Positions 6,808-14,940 of a stretch of 32,192 bases of DNA are shown here, piece by piece. Below the pieces are notes generated by a model. That model ran no database searches. It was not told the DNA's origin and saw only the letters and a list, made by a program, of their open reading frames with translations. Positions within the stretch are counted from its first letter, which is position 1. Each line of letters begins with the position of its first letter. Location of the stretch: positions 1 to 32,192 of the forward strand of contig JH610630.1 in the NCBI GenBank assembly GCA_000252485.1. Direction: 5' to 3'. Source of the stretch: Prochloron didemni P4-Papua_New_Guinea. GTDB taxonomy: Bacteria; Cyanobacteriota; Cyanobacteriia; Cyanobacteriales; Prochloraceae. The position numbers and the translations under genes are program-made.

Positions 6808-9090
6808 ATGTCTTCTAATCGTCTGTTATTAAAATTTGCTCTGAGATATCCAGTATTAATTATCCTCACAATCATATTAGGATTTTCAGTAGCCATATTT
6901 AACGGAGTGAGTACGGCTTTAATTATTCCCATTTTTCTAGCATTAATTGGGCAAGAAGAGCCTCTGTTGAAGGATGGCCCTCAAATCGTGCAAAAGTTCA
7001 TGTCTTTATTCGAGGGTTTTACAGGAGATGGTAGGTTATTTGCTATGTTCGCAATGGTTTTATTAGCAATTATGCTCAAAAATGGAACTGGGATTGCTAA
7101 TACTTTGGTTTCCGGTAATCTCGCTCGTAGTTTGACCAGTAGTATGCGACTAGAAGGATTGAAACTTCTCTTAGATCTGGATCTTGATTTCTACTGTAAA
7201 AATCAAATTGGGGATGTTGTTAATCGGTTGGCTCAAGAAATTAATCGGACGGTGGGAGCGATTAAAGTAGCTATTAGCATGGTCTCACAAATGATAACTA
7301 TATTGATGTTTACTTGGGTTTTACTTTCTCTCTCTTGGCAATTAACTATCCTGGCCAGTTTCTTATTATCTTTAGCGGCTTATAGCAATCAATATTTTGT
7401 CAATCGCTCTAAACAATATGGAGAAATATTATCGGAAAAATCAAGACAATATACAAACAAATTGTTAGAAATTTTGACTGGTATGCGCTTAATTAAAACT
7501 GTTAATAATGAAAAAGAAGAATACTTGAGCATCGAGCAATTCATTAAGGCAAGACAAAGAGCGGATTTTAATTGTCAAGTTAACTATGCCTTTGTAAATC
7601 CCGTTAATGAAGTTTCTGGCATATTAGCTATCTTGGCCATGGTTTTAATGGGAAGGTATATGTTTGCAGAGCAGTTAGAATCTTTTTCCGCAATTTTATT
7701 AATTTATCTCGTCTTCCTATTTCGATTGTTACCTGTTGTTGGCCAGTTAAATAATAGTCGCAGTGGATTTGCTAATGTATCCTACAGCGCTCAAATCATA
7801 ATGGAATTTTTGCGGCGAGATAATAAACCCATTATGACTAATGGCAATATCCCTTATACTCAGTTACAAGAAGGGATTCGCTTTGAACACCTCAGTTTTG
7901 CTTATCCCGGTAAAGAGGATTTAGTCCTCAAAGAAATAGATTTATGGATTCCCAAAGGACAAACTGTTGCCTTGGTGGGGGCTTCCGGTGCAGGAAAATC
8001 TACCATCGCCGATTTGTTGCCCCGATTTTACGATCCTATAGCGGGGAAGATTTTGGTGGATGGAAAAGATTTAAAAGCATACGACCTGGCAACTTTTCGC
8101 TCTGCTATGGGTATTGTGAGTCAAGATACATTTCTGTTTAATAATACCTTGAATTATAATATTGCCTATGGCAAAAAAAATGTCAGTCAAGAAGAAATTA
8201 TTGAAGCAGCTAAAAAAGCCAATGCCTATGAATTTATTACTCAGTTACCTCAAGGATTTGAGACCGAAATAGGCGATCGCGGCGTGTTGCTGTCAGGAGG
8301 ACAAAAACAAAGGATTGCTATTGCTCGGGCTCTCTTACGCAACCCAGATATCCTCATTTTAGATGAAGCTACTAGTGCTTTGGATACAGTTTCTGAGAAA
8401 CTAGTTCAATCTGCAATTGACGAACTATGCCGCGATCGCACTACTTTAGTCATCGCTCACCGACTTTCCACGGTGCAAAAAGCCCATCAAATTATAGTGT
8501 TGGATCAAGGGGAAGTGGTGGAAATTGGCAGTCACCAAGAATTGCTATCAAACCAAAATAGTTATTATTATCGACTCTATCATAGCCAATTTGAAACAGA
8601 AGTGAACAAACCACAGGGTCTCGTTCTTCCAGGGAAAGAAGTCTCTGTTGAAAAAGCACTTAAATCCTCCGAAGAACTGCGTAGTCGCATTTTCCATGAA
8701 ATCCGCACCAGCATCAATAGTACCCTCGGTTCTCTGCAGTTAGTCAATGATGGTTTGATAGACAATTTAGAAGAGCAAAATCAAGTAATTAGGGAGTCTT
8801 ACAATTCAGCCATGGAACTTTTGGAAAAGATGGAGTCCTTAAAAACAATCTTGCCTGAAAATGAAGTCATGCTCAAAGCAGCCCTCAAATCTTCCCAAGA
8901 ACTGCGCACTGAAATTTTTTATCAAGTGAGAGCTAATTTAAACTCAATGCTGGGTTCTTTACGCTTAATAGAAGATGGCTTAATGGACAACCAGGAGGAA
9001 AAATATCAATTAATCGAAGATTCTTGCAAGTCAGCCATTCTCCTGTTAGGGACAATGGAGTCTTTTGAAGAAAAAGCTAGGCAGTTATAA
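6808..9090 (+). CDS. ABC exporter (MsbA/HepA type) with two C-terminal HisKA-like repeats
   Basis: I chose ATG 6808 (MSSNRLLLKF), giving 760 residues; frames upstream are repeat-derived. Residues 1-330 are an exporter transmembrane domain. The nucleotide-binding domain runs about 355-590: Walker A GASGAGKST near 389, signature LSGGQKQR near 495, Walker B ILILDEATSALD near 514, H-loop IAHRLST. It probably flips or exports a lipid-linked glycan or lipid, with HepA-type exopolysaccharide exporters as plausible relatives, consistent with the upstream glycosyltransferase. The oddity is residues 605-760: two repeats 75 residues apart, each with ALKSS(E/Q)ELR followed by an H-box-like stretch. Repeat 1 has FHEIRTSINSTLGSL with the His at residue 630; repeat 2 has FYQVRANLNSMLGSL and lacks the His. 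There is no HATPase domain. Confidence 0.88.
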   Translation: MSSNRLLLKFALRYPVLIILTIILGFSVAIFNGVSTALIIPIFLALIGQEEPLLKDGPQIVQKFMSLFEGFTGDGRLFAMFAMVLLAIMLKNGTGIANTLVSGNLARSLTSSMRLEGLKLLLDLDLDFYCKNQIGDVVNRLAQEINRTVGAIKVAISMVSQMITILMFTWVLLSLSWQLTILASFLLSLAAYSNQYFVNRSKQYGEILSEKSRQYTNKLLEILTGMRLIKTVNNEKEEYLSIEQFIKARQRADFNCQVNYAFVNPVNEVSGILAILAMVLMGRYMFAEQLESFSAILLIYLVFLFRLLPVVGQLNNSRSGFANVSYSAQIIMEFLRRDNKPIMTNGNIPYTQLQEGIRFEHLSFAYPGKEDLVLKEIDLWIPKGQTVALVGASGAGKSTIADLLPRFYDPIAGKILVDGKDLKAYDLATFRSAMGIVSQDTFLFNNTLNYNIAYGKKNVSQEEIIEAAKKANAYEFITQLPQGFETEIGDRGVLLSGGQKQRIAIARALLRNPDILILDEATSALDTVSEKLVQSAIDELCRDRTTLVIAHRLSTVQKAHQIIVLDQGEVVEIGSHQELLSNQNSYYYRLYHSQFETEVNKPQGLVLPGKEVSVEKALKSSEELRSRIFHEIRTSINSTLGSLQLVNDGLIDNLEEQNQVIRESYNSAMELLEKMESLKTILPENEVMLKAALKSSQELRTEIFYQVRANLNSMLGSLRLIEDGLMDNQEEKYQLIEDSCKSAILLLGTMESFEEKARQL

Positions 9091-9097
9091 CAATGAG

Positions 9098-9136
9098 CAA
9101 TTAACAATTAACAATTAACAATTAACAATTAACAAT
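9098..9136. repeat. Heptamer array, CAATTAA family
   Basis: About five to six CAATTAA units lie directly after the exporter stop codon and before the convergent rpaA end at 9200. The same family, inverted, occurs at 15102-15172. The rest of the gap (9137-9199) shows nothing clear. Confidence 0.85.
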
Positions 9137-9199
9137 TTTATTGGTTGAACAGATCTGAGAGAGGATAGACTAATGCGACATGGTCTTCCCCTCAACAAT

Positions 9200-9940
9200 T
9201 TAAACTGCAGCAGAATTAGATTCTACCTGTAGCTGCTCCCTACTGGGCAACTCCAGACAATAACCAGCACCGTAAACTGTCTTGATATAGCGTGGGTGGC
9301 GGGGATCGGGTTCCAATTTGGTTCGCAAATGGCGGATATGTACCCGAATGGTCTCAATATCGTCATCCGGATCGTAACCCCAAACTTCTTTGAGAATCTC
9401 GCTGGGAGAAACAGTCTGTCCGTGACGTTGAAGCAAACAGTGGAGCAGTTCAAATTCTAAATGAGTGAGTTTGACTGTTTTCTCGAACCATATGGCCTCA
9501 AACCTTTCTGGAATCAGGGTTAAGGGACCGTAACTGAGAATTTCCGAGTGCTTTGCTGCTTGAGGAATGCGATCAGTTCGCCGCAGCAACGCTCGCACCC
9601 TAGCCAACATCTCTTCAATTTCAAAAGGTTTCGTCAGATAATCGTCAGCTCCGGCATTGAAGCCTTCCACTTTGTCTTGAGTTTGCCCTAAAGCTGTTAA
9701 CATCAAGACCGGAATATCAGAAGTGCGATCGTCTCTGCGCAATCGCTGGCAAACGGTAAAACCATCCACTTTAGGCAGCATCAAGTCCAGTACGATTAGG
9801 TCAGGTTGCAACTGCACCGCCAACGCCTGTCCTTTGATGCCATCTTCTGCTGGATTGACATCATAACCTGCCATCTCCAAATTAATAGAGATTAATTCCG
9901 AGATTGCTGGGTCATCGTCAATTACAAGTATTCGGGGCAT
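9200..9940 (-). CDS. rpaA: Response regulator RpaA (OmpR family), circadian clock output
   Basis: This 246-residue protein has an N-terminal receiver (acidic triad DDD at 8-10, phospho-acceptor Asp52 in [13 protein letters not shown], Thr in LMLTALG, Lys in YLTKPF) and a C-terminal winged-helix DNA-binding domain ([61 protein letters not shown]). The whole sequence is a close match to my memory of cyanobacterial RpaA, which receives phosphate from SasA and drives clock-controlled transcription; it also affects phycobilisome-photosystem coupling. It is distinct from RpaB, whose receiver differs. It is a single gene. Upstream, an AT-rich stretch on the minus strand (TATAATTATAAAT near 9945-9960) may hold the -10 region. 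Confidence 0.92.
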   Translation of the reverse strand: MPRILVIDDDPAISELISINLEMAGYDVNPAEDGIKGQALAVQLQPDLIVLDLMLPKVDGFTVCQRLRRDDRTSDIPVLMLTALGQTQDKVEGFNAGADDYLTKPFEIEEMLARVRALLRRTDRIPQAAKHSEILSYGPLTLIPERFEAIWFEKTVKLTHLEFELLHCLLQRHGQTVSPSEILKEVWGYDPDDDIETIRVHIRHLRTKLEPDPRHPRYIKTVYGAGYCLELPSREQLQVESNSAAV

Positions 9941-10143
9941 CAGTAGATATTTATAATTATAGTCGTTTGTAAAGGTTCGCTAAGAACTGTGTTTGGAAAA
10001 TGAAGAATCCTATACTGATTATAAGCATCAATGCAAAATTCTTTCATTTTTGCTTGAATCTTCTTGTTAAAGATGAATTTTGGGTTAAAAATAATTAATT
10101 GCCAACTTGACGTGATATGATTGATATTTTTTTTGAGTTATTC

Positions 10144-10320
10144 CTAGGAGTGTAAATACTCAGGGGGAACCCAATCTACCAACCAAACTCCATTCTCGGA
10201 ACGGTAGAAGGTATAATTAGCTTCGTGCATGGCTGCTGCATCCACCTGGAAAACCACCGGACGGCCCCTTCTGGCCCCAACTTTTTTCGCTTCTGCAATA
10301 TTCGTGGAGAGATGAACGTT
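10144..10320 (-). pseudogene. kptA: RNA 2'-phosphotransferase (Tpt1/KptA) remnant, N terminus lost
   Basis: The minus strand encodes about 58 residues that match the C-terminal third of KptA: VHLSTNIAEAKKVG, GRPVVFQVDA, FYRSENGVWLVDWVPPEYL, stop TAG at 10144-10146. KptA removes the 2'-phosphate of spliced or damaged RNA using NAD. The first ~120 residues, including the N-terminal RNA-binding domain, are missing; homology stops at 10320, exactly where a TTGGTTG heptamer cluster (10319-10355) begins. There is no start codon, so this is a pseudogene. The surrounding 9941-10143 and 10356-10614 stretches contain no other gene. Confidence 0.75.
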
Positions 10321-10357
10321 TGGTTGTTGGTTGCTTGCACTGCGGTTATTGGTTGTT
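10319..10357. repeat. TTGGTTG heptamer cluster with GCTTGCACTGCGG insert
   Basis: Short degenerate heptamers (TTGGTTGTTGGTTG, ATTGGTTGTTTG) enclose GCTTGCACTGCGG, the same core found in other heptamer arrays (GTGCAAGC or GTGCAGGC at 6712, 14150, 16800 and 20112). It forms the break point of the kptA remnant. Confidence 0.6.
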
Positions 10358-10452
10358 TGAATTAGTTAATTCCTAGGGGATATTGAGGAATAGAAAGAAA
10401 GCCAAAAAAGCGACAATTACCAAAATATGCCTCCCACCAATAACCATCTTCA

Positions 10453-10482
10453 ATCATCTGCGTTCATCTGTGTCCATCTGTG
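10453..10482. repeat. Short 10-bp periodic repeat TCATCTGYGT
   Basis: TCATCTGCGT, TCATCTGTGT and CCATCTGTGG follow one another at 10-bp spacing between the kptA remnant and the end of the exoprotein gene. No coding potential. I do not know a function. Confidence 0.5.
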
Positions 10483-10525
10483 GTTAAAAAAAGTATATCT
10501 AAAAAAAGAAGACTCAAAGTTGTAG

Positions 10526-10542
10526 GGTGGGCATCGCCCACC
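10526..10542. repeat. 17-bp palindrome, GGTGGGC-type dispersed repeat
   Basis: GGTGGGCATCGCCCACC, preceded by TGTAG, is a perfect 7-bp-arm palindrome 73 bp beyond the stop of the exoprotein gene. It could form a stem in the 3' end of that transcript. Confidence 0.6.
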
Positions 10543-10614
10543 ATAGCTGTTTGCAATCACTTCCTTTCTGAGAAACTAACTCAAATTCATATCGCAGTAA
10601 AATACTTTCTACAT

Positions 10615-13107
10615 TTACTCGCAGGAAGAATGAGGTTCAATCTCTGGTTCTGAGCGGGCAATTAATTCAACCTGACCCTCCCTATTCACAATCCAGTTAG
10701 TTGCTTGCAATAATGAAGGTTGTGGTTTGGGTAAGGAAGATGGAGATGTCCTGGAAGCTATTTCCTGAGAAAAGTCCTGTAAATCCTGCCAAATTATTTT
10801 GCTTATGAGTCTTTCTGTTGGGTCTGGGGGTAAACCTCCCAACCCAGTAATTGTAAAAGAATTTTCTTCTGCTACTTGGCAACCAGTAGCTAGTTGTTCT
10901 GTTGGGTCGATGACAGTTGCTGACAATTGAATTAAGCCGGAAGTAGAGTCTACTGCGGGATTGTTAATAACCACCGTGCCACTAAAATTTGCTCCCAGTT
11001 GGGAGCGGGCGGTTATATCGCTTTCTTCCGTGATAGAAGGACGAAACTGGGTACCGAAAATTCCTTTTGCATTAATTTCTATTCTGCCGCCAAAACCCTG
11101 TTCTGCATTGGCAGTAATATCGCTATTATCTAGCCCTACTAACGTATCTGTATTGATTGTAATATTCCCCCCATCTGCATTGCCTGCGTCGGTACTAATT
11201 TTACTTTGATTACTAATTTGAATCTGTCCAGCATTTAACTCAATATTGCCACCAGCAGCGGATACGGTGTTGGCTGTTATGGAGGCTCCATCTTCCAATT
11301 TAATTAGATCAGCTAATACTAGGATATTGCCGCTATTTCCAGAACCATTATTATTGACGGCAATAGTACCTCTATCTGTGAGGATTAATTCCCCCGTTAC
11401 TATGGTTAAATTTCCTGCAGGAAAAGCGTTTGAAGTGTTGCTTAATAACGCGCTTCCCAGAGGAGCTGCCAAACCAGTGATTTCCACTCTTTCTGTTGCT
11501 GTAATTGATAAATTCCCTCCTGGTCCCCCCAAAGAAATGAGAGTAGTTCCCAGCACAGAACCGCTGCCAGTGGAAATCACTCCTCCATCTATGGCTTTTA
11601 ACTCTCTCGTGTTAATTTCAATATTTCCTGCTTTACCAGTGCTGAAAACTGTATTAGAAAAAATCCCTGTAGGTAAAAGGTTATTGGGTCGATTAAACCC
11701 TAATTCAACTGAATCTTTCGCTGTAATTTGTATATTAGCTCCCGAACGGTTGCCCAAAGTACCGCCAGTGATAAACCCTCCTTGCTCAATTAACAAGCGT
11801 TCTGTAGCTATAGTTAATTGATTGGGTATTTCTTGGGGGTCTCCGTTTGCCAAGTTAGTCGCATCTACACTGGAAGCAGATATTTTTACCAATTCTGATG
11901 CTGAAATGTTCAAATTTCCTCCTTTTCCTTCCCCAAATATAGTACTTGAAATGATGGAACCGGAACCCATTATTAAATTGTTAGTTTGAACGGTAATATT
12001 TCCTACTTTTCCCGAACTAGCATTACCAGTTATAACACCATAGTTGAGGTCAGGTAAAGTCAGAGTTTGGGCAAAACCAGCAAAGAGAAGCTGTTCTACC
12101 TGCTGGAAGCCATTGCCGACCATTTCTATAGATTCCGATGCCTCTATATTAATATTTCCTCCCGCACCGGAGTTAAAAGTGGCAGCAGATATTAAGGAAC
12201 TATCTTCTACTTTTAATCCATCTACATTAATCTGAATACCGACACCGTCTCTATCTCCTAATGTATGAGCTATAATCTCTGAATCTTCTCTGAGGACGAG
12301 ATTTTTCCCCTGTATTTCTATACTTCCACCCCCAGCACCACTAGCGTCAATAGAAGCATTTCCATTTAGTTTAATATCTCCATAATTGTTTGATTCTTGA
12401 CGGGATGTTGTTCCGTTGATTAACCATTGCTCCCCGTTAAGAATTGCCCTAAGTTCAATGGAACCGCCCTCTGAAGTTAGACTTCCTCCTGATAAGTCAA
12501 TATTACCTCCAATTAGTTTTAAAGTTTGACCTGGTGTGACTGCCAGACCGTTGCGAGAGCGATTAATTATATTGCCAGGTTGGGTGCTAAATCCCAAACC
12601 AATAGGAGCTGTGATATTTAACAAAGGAGGATTATTAGGATTTACTGCACTATAATAATTGTTATCCCCAAAATTAATTTCACTGGCTGTAGAACCGATA
12701 AAAGCTCCTCCTACATCTAATGCAGCATTCTCGCCAAAAATTAGTCCCTTAGGATTGATTAAATACAGATTGGCAGTTCCATTGGTTTTAATTACACCAT
12801 CAATATGGGAGATTTTATCACCCGTCACTCTGGTGAATATATTTTCAATATTGGGGTTATTTTGGAACCATGCAGTGTTGTTAGTGGGAAGGGAAAATTC
12901 CTGGAAACTATGAAATAAATTATTTCCTGCTGTATTTCCTTGTTCTATAGTAATAATATTCTCGGCTTTAGTTACTACTGAATTATCTGGTAAACTATTA
13001 TCCGGGATAATAGTTTGGGCGATCGCCCCATCTAAAGGCCAACAACTCAACCCGAAAACAATGGTGCTAAGGAAAAATTGCCGCCAAGAATTAGTTTTGT
13101 TGTTCAC
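10615..13107 (-). CDS. Two-partner-secretion exoprotein (TpsA, filamentous haemagglutinin N-terminal domain)
   Basis: This 830-residue protein starts at ATG 13107. A signal peptide is evident (FFLSTIVFGLSCWPLDGAIAQ, probable cleavage after AIA near residue 30). The TPS domain follows: NIITIEQGNTAGNNLFHSFQEFSL, FTRVTG, IDGVIKTNGTANLYLINPKGLIFGENAALDVGGAFIGSTA (about residues 60-145). The rest is Asn/Gly/Ser-rich beta-helix repeats (GNIEINTRELKA-like units of about 20-25 residues) and a short conserved tail near 745-830. It should cross the outer membrane through a TpsB (Omp85-like) partner, which is not in this window. Typical roles are adhesion or surface coating; the substrate is unknown. 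It ends PHSSCE. Confidence 0.9.
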   Translation of the reverse strand: MNNKTNSWRQFFLSTIVFGLSCWPLDGAIAQTIIPDNSLPDNSVVTKAENIITIEQGNTAGNNLFHSFQEFSLPTNNTAWFQNNPNIENIFTRVTGDKISHIDGVIKTNGTANLYLINPKGLIFGENAALDVGGAFIGSTASEINFGDNNYYSAVNPNNPPLLNITAPIGLGFSTQPGNIINRSRNGLAVTPGQTLKLIGGNIDLSGGSLTSEGGSIELRAILNGEQWLINGTTSRQESNNYGDIKLNGNASIDASGAGGGSIEIQGKNLVLREDSEIIAHTLGDRDGVGIQINVDGLKVEDSSLISAATFNSGAGGNINIEASESIEMVGNGFQQVEQLLFAGFAQTLTLPDLNYGVITGNASSGKVGNITVQTNNLIMGSGSIISSTIFGEGKGGNLNISASELVKISASSVDATNLANGDPQEIPNQLTIATERLLIEQGGFITGGTLGNRSGANIQITAKDSVELGFNRPNNLLPTGIFSNTVFSTGKAGNIEINTRELKAIDGGVISTGSGSVLGTTLISLGGPGGNLSITATERVEITGLAAPLGSALLSNTSNAFPAGNLTIVTGELILTDRGTIAVNNNGSGNSGNILVLADLIKLEDGASITANTVSAAGGNIELNAGQIQISNQSKISTDAGNADGGNITINTDTLVGLDNSDITANAEQGFGGRIEINAKGIFGTQFRPSITEESDITARSQLGANFSGTVVINNPAVDSTSGLIQLSATVIDPTEQLATGCQVAEENSFTITGLGGLPPDPTERLISKIIWQDLQDFSQEIASRTSPSSLPKPQPSLLQATNWIVNREGQVELIARSEPEIEPHSSCE

Positions 13108-13176
13108 TATCTATTTTTCCTCTCAATAGTTACTAGGATTATACAACAATCTTATTTTATTGGCAACTATTTAGGA

Positions 13177-13197
13177 GCAGGAAGAATGAGGTACAAT
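13177..13197 (-). other. Fossil of a second TpsA gene 3' end
   Basis: A 21-bp stretch matches 20 of 21 bases of the exoprotein gene's own 3' end (10621-10641). Read on the minus strand it gives VPHSSCS then TAA, against EPHSSCE then TAA in the intact gene. It lies 70 bp before the intact gene's start, where a tandem upstream paralogue would end. The rest of that gene is replaced by a heptamer array and the Uma2 gene. Confidence 0.4.
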
Positions 13198-13260
13198 TTA
13201 TAATCTCTCTCTCTAACAACAAACAACAAACAACAAACAACAAACAACAAACAACAAAAT
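13198..13260. repeat. Pyrimidine leader plus CAACAAA heptamer array before Uma2 gene
   Basis: The 20-mer TTATAATCTCTCTCTCTAAC (13198-13217) runs straight into six CAACAAA units ending two bases before the ATG at 13262. The identical 20-mer recurs at 14081-14100, again followed by the heptamers, so leader and array behave as one dispersed unit. TTATAAT could be a -10 element. Confidence 0.75.
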
Positions 13261-13261
13261 T

Positions 13262-13852
13262 ATGGAATTAGCTCAAGCCTTTATTTCCGTCTATGACTAT
13301 CTCAAAGGCGAAGAAACTAGCCCGATTCGCCACGAATATCTCAGCGGTCAAATTTTCGCTATGTCTGGTGGTAGCGAAGAACATAATTGCATTGCTGGTA
13401 ATATTTACGCTAGTTTACTTACTCACTTACGGGGAAGTGGCTGTAAAACTTTCATTGCGGATATGAAAGTAAAAATAGCGCACCGCGGAGCGGATCGCTA
13501 CGCGAGCGCCCACAATAGTGCTGATATTTTTTACTATCCCGACGTAATGGTGACTTGCGACCCGCAAGATAAGGAAAAATATTATAAAACTCGTCCTTGT
13601 TTAATAATAGAAGTTCTCTCTCCATCCACTGAAAATTTAGACCGACGAGAAAAACGACTTAATTACCAAAGTATACCCAGTTTACAAGAATATATCTTGG
13701 TTTCTCAAGAAGAAATGAAACTAGAAGTTTATCGACCCGATAAAACAGGTAATTGGTCTAGGGAAATTTTGAGTAAAGAAGATAGTTTAGAATTAAAATC
13801 AGTGGGTTTAACTCTAACAATGGCTGATATTTACGATGAAGTTTTGGCTTAA
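13262..13852 (+). CDS. Uma2 family (DUF820) PD-(D/E)XK nuclease-like protein
   Basis: This 196-residue protein has the usual Uma2 plan: N-terminal helix and the RHEYLSGQIFAMSGGSEEHN segment, then the catalytic-type core FYYPDVMVTCD (Asp), CLIIEVLSPSTENLDRREK (Glu and Lys, with LSPST diagnostic) and NYQSIPSLQEYILVSQ. The family is very abundant in cyanobacteria; a restriction-like fold is established but its role is poorly known, and mobile or genetic-conflict functions are suspected. Residues about 73-84 (HRGADRYASAH) are an in-frame insertion encoded by a palindromic repeat, just before the catalytic PDVMV strand. The rest is intact. The gene has no ribosome-binding site other than the A/C-rich heptamer leader. 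Confidence 0.85.
   Translation: MELAQAFISVYDYLKGEETSPIRHEYLSGQIFAMSGGSEEHNCIAGNIYASLLTHLRGSGCKTFIADMKVKIAHRGADRYASAHNSADIFYYPDVMVTCDPQDKEKYYKTRPCLIIEVLSPSTENLDRREKRLNYQSIPSLQEYILVSQEEMKLEVYRPDKTGNWSREILSKEDSLELKSVGLTLTMADIYDEVLA
13478..13512. repeat. GC-rich palindromic element inserted in frame in Uma2 gene
   Basis: GCGCACCGCGGAGCGGATC (13478-13496) followed by GCTACGCGAGCGCC interrupts the Uma2 frame without breaking it. The reverse complement of the 19-mer occurs exactly at 25593-25611 inside the hybrid kinase gene, and an 18 of 19 match lies at 28323-28341 between genes. The base composition stands out from the AT-rich surroundings. Confidence 0.7.
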
Positions 13853-13952
13853 CCAACCAAGTCTTATAAAGGTGCGGTCAAAAACAATTGAATTTTTTTT
13901 ATATTCTCAATAGTCGCGGCTTACCCGCGATTACTAGGCAGCCCAGACTTGC

Positions 13953-13997
13953 CCTGCCCTTCGACTTCGCGGCCCCAGAGGGTCGCCGAAGGGCAGG
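13953..13997. repeat. GC-rich hairpin, palindromic repeat cluster
   Basis: CCTGCCCTTCG (13953-13963) pairs perfectly with CGAAGGGCAGG (13987-13997) around a 23-base loop that is itself GC-rich (CTTCGCGG, GGGTCGCC). A further CCGCGGAGCCGAAGG follows. It is flanked by a diverged direct repeat, GGCTTACCCGCGATTACT (about 13919) and GGCTACCCCACGATTGACT (about 14017), which could mark a duplicated target. The 13853-14199 gap holds no credible gene. Confidence 0.6.
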
Positions 13998-14080
13998 GAC
14001 CGCGGAGCCGAAGGGGGGCTACCCCACGATTGACTTTCTAAATCTTCAGCTCCAAACAACTACTTTTGACCACACCCGTT

Positions 14081-14190
14081 TTATAATCTCTCTCTCTAAC
14101 CACAAATAACAAACAACAAATAACAAACAACCAACACTTCGGCTACGCTCAGTGCAGGCAACAAACAACCAACAACCAACAACAATAAAT
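14081..14190. repeat. CAACAAA/CAACCAA heptamer array with palindromic core
   Basis: It starts with the same 20-mer pyrimidine leader as 13198-13217, then CAAATAA/CAACAAA units, a CACTTCGGCTACGCTCAGTG core at about 14133-14152, and more CAACAAC units. It ends about 10 bp before the stop of the minus-strand gene at 14200. Confidence 0.8.
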
Positions 14191-14199
14191 AAGTTTATA

Positions 14200-14571
14200 T
14201 TATTTACGTCGAGACCGAGTTGGGAGCCAAATGGTAATTCCTGTAGTACCAACCATGAGTAAACCAAAAGCATTGAGAAAAGGATAAATCATTTCTAAAT
14301 TAATCCGACCGAACTTCCCTCTATGCCAATCTAAAAGCCAGATAAAATTATCTACATTATTAGTTAGGGCCGCCACTTGAAATAGAGAACCTGTAATTAT
14401 AGTGAGTAACAGTGGGAAAATCATAATGGGGGCAAGTTGTGCGTGAACTTGGCGGATACGTGCTTTATTAATTAGACTCACAATTAATTCAACTCCTGGA
14501 AAAAATATCAACTGACTGAGAAAACTTGAGAAAACTTGAGAGTTAGAGAGTTTTATTTTTTGTAGATTCAT
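14200..14571 (-). CDS. Small membrane protein, PepSY-associated transmembrane-like
   Basis: About 123 residues from ATG 14571 (MNLQKIKLSN). A GTG at 14625 gives 141 residues, but its AGGAG is only one base from the start. The body has a hydrophobic helix (LAPIMIFPLLLTIITGSLFQVAAL), then DNFIWLLDWHRGKFGRINLEMIYPFLNAFGLLMVGTTGITIWL and a basic tail. The WHRGKFG...LE.IYP.L...GLL...TGI..WL pattern is that of the transmembrane region of small PepSY-associated proteins. It probably spans the membrane two or three times; function is unknown. It has a close direct repeat GAGAAAACTT near its N-terminal codons (about 14517-14540). Confidence 0.6.
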   Translation of the reverse strand: MNLQKIKLSNSQVFSSFLSQLIFFPGVELIVSLINKARIRQVHAQLAPIMIFPLLLTIITGSLFQVAALTNNVDNFIWLLDWHRGKFGRINLEMIYPFLNAFGLLMVGTTGITIWLPTRSRRK

Positions 14572-14736
14572 TTTTTCAGAGAAAACAGACCAAATGGACT
14601 GAGTACCAATAACAAAAATATCCACTCTCCTGGTTGTGGCAGCAGATTAATTGAGGTTGGCTGTTGGGTATGAGGTTGGCTGTAGTATCTTCATTATTAG
14701 TTTCTAAGGAAGGTTGTAATACCAATCTTTGGGAAA

Positions 14737-14753
14737 GGTGGGCAATGCCCACC
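14737..14753. repeat. 17-bp palindrome, GGTGGGC-type dispersed repeat
   Basis: GGTGGGCAATGCCCACC followed by CTAC. It lies 29 bp before the 69-bp element at 14782; the copy at 26121-26137 also neighbours the second copy of that element, so the two repeats may travel together. Confidence 0.65.
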
Positions 14754-14781
14754 CTACTAACGTTATTTACGCTCTTTTAAT

Positions 14782-14850
14782 AGACATCGTAAGAATTGAT
14801 TCTCAAACCCTTATATATCAACATTGCATCCCCAGTTTTTGGAGATGTCT
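14782..14850. mobile_element. 69-bp miniature inverted-repeat element, copy A
   Basis: Terminal inverted repeats AGACATC (14782-14788) and GATGTCT (14844-14850). The complementary strand of 26141-26209 matches it at 63 of 69 bases and has the same length and ends. Non-coding. A HIP1 site follows at 14868. Confidence 0.7.
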
Positions 14851-14940
14851 ACTAAGATTATTAGCAGCGATCGCCTAGTACTGAATTCAGTGAGGTCATC
14901 CCCTAGATCCGAAATAGGTTCTATAATATTAAGTGTTATT

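Noticed and set aside
6431-6932. Overlapping minus-strand frames before the ABC exporter
   Set aside because: They read through the 38-bp units and heptamers, giving repeated SVGCWLLAQRVAEVL-like peptides, and oppose a well-supported gene.
11246-11821. 191-codon open frame on the + strand
   Set aside because: Antisense to the TpsA gene, whose signal peptide and TPS domain are clear; composition reflects the reverse of beta-helix repeats.
13953-13997. GC-rich hairpin as a rho-independent terminator
   Set aside because: No T-run follows on either strand, and it belongs to the dispersed palindromic repeats.
13888-14109. 73-codon frame through the GC-rich palindromes
   Set aside because: It lies over hairpin repeats and pyrimidine leader sequence, with no homology.
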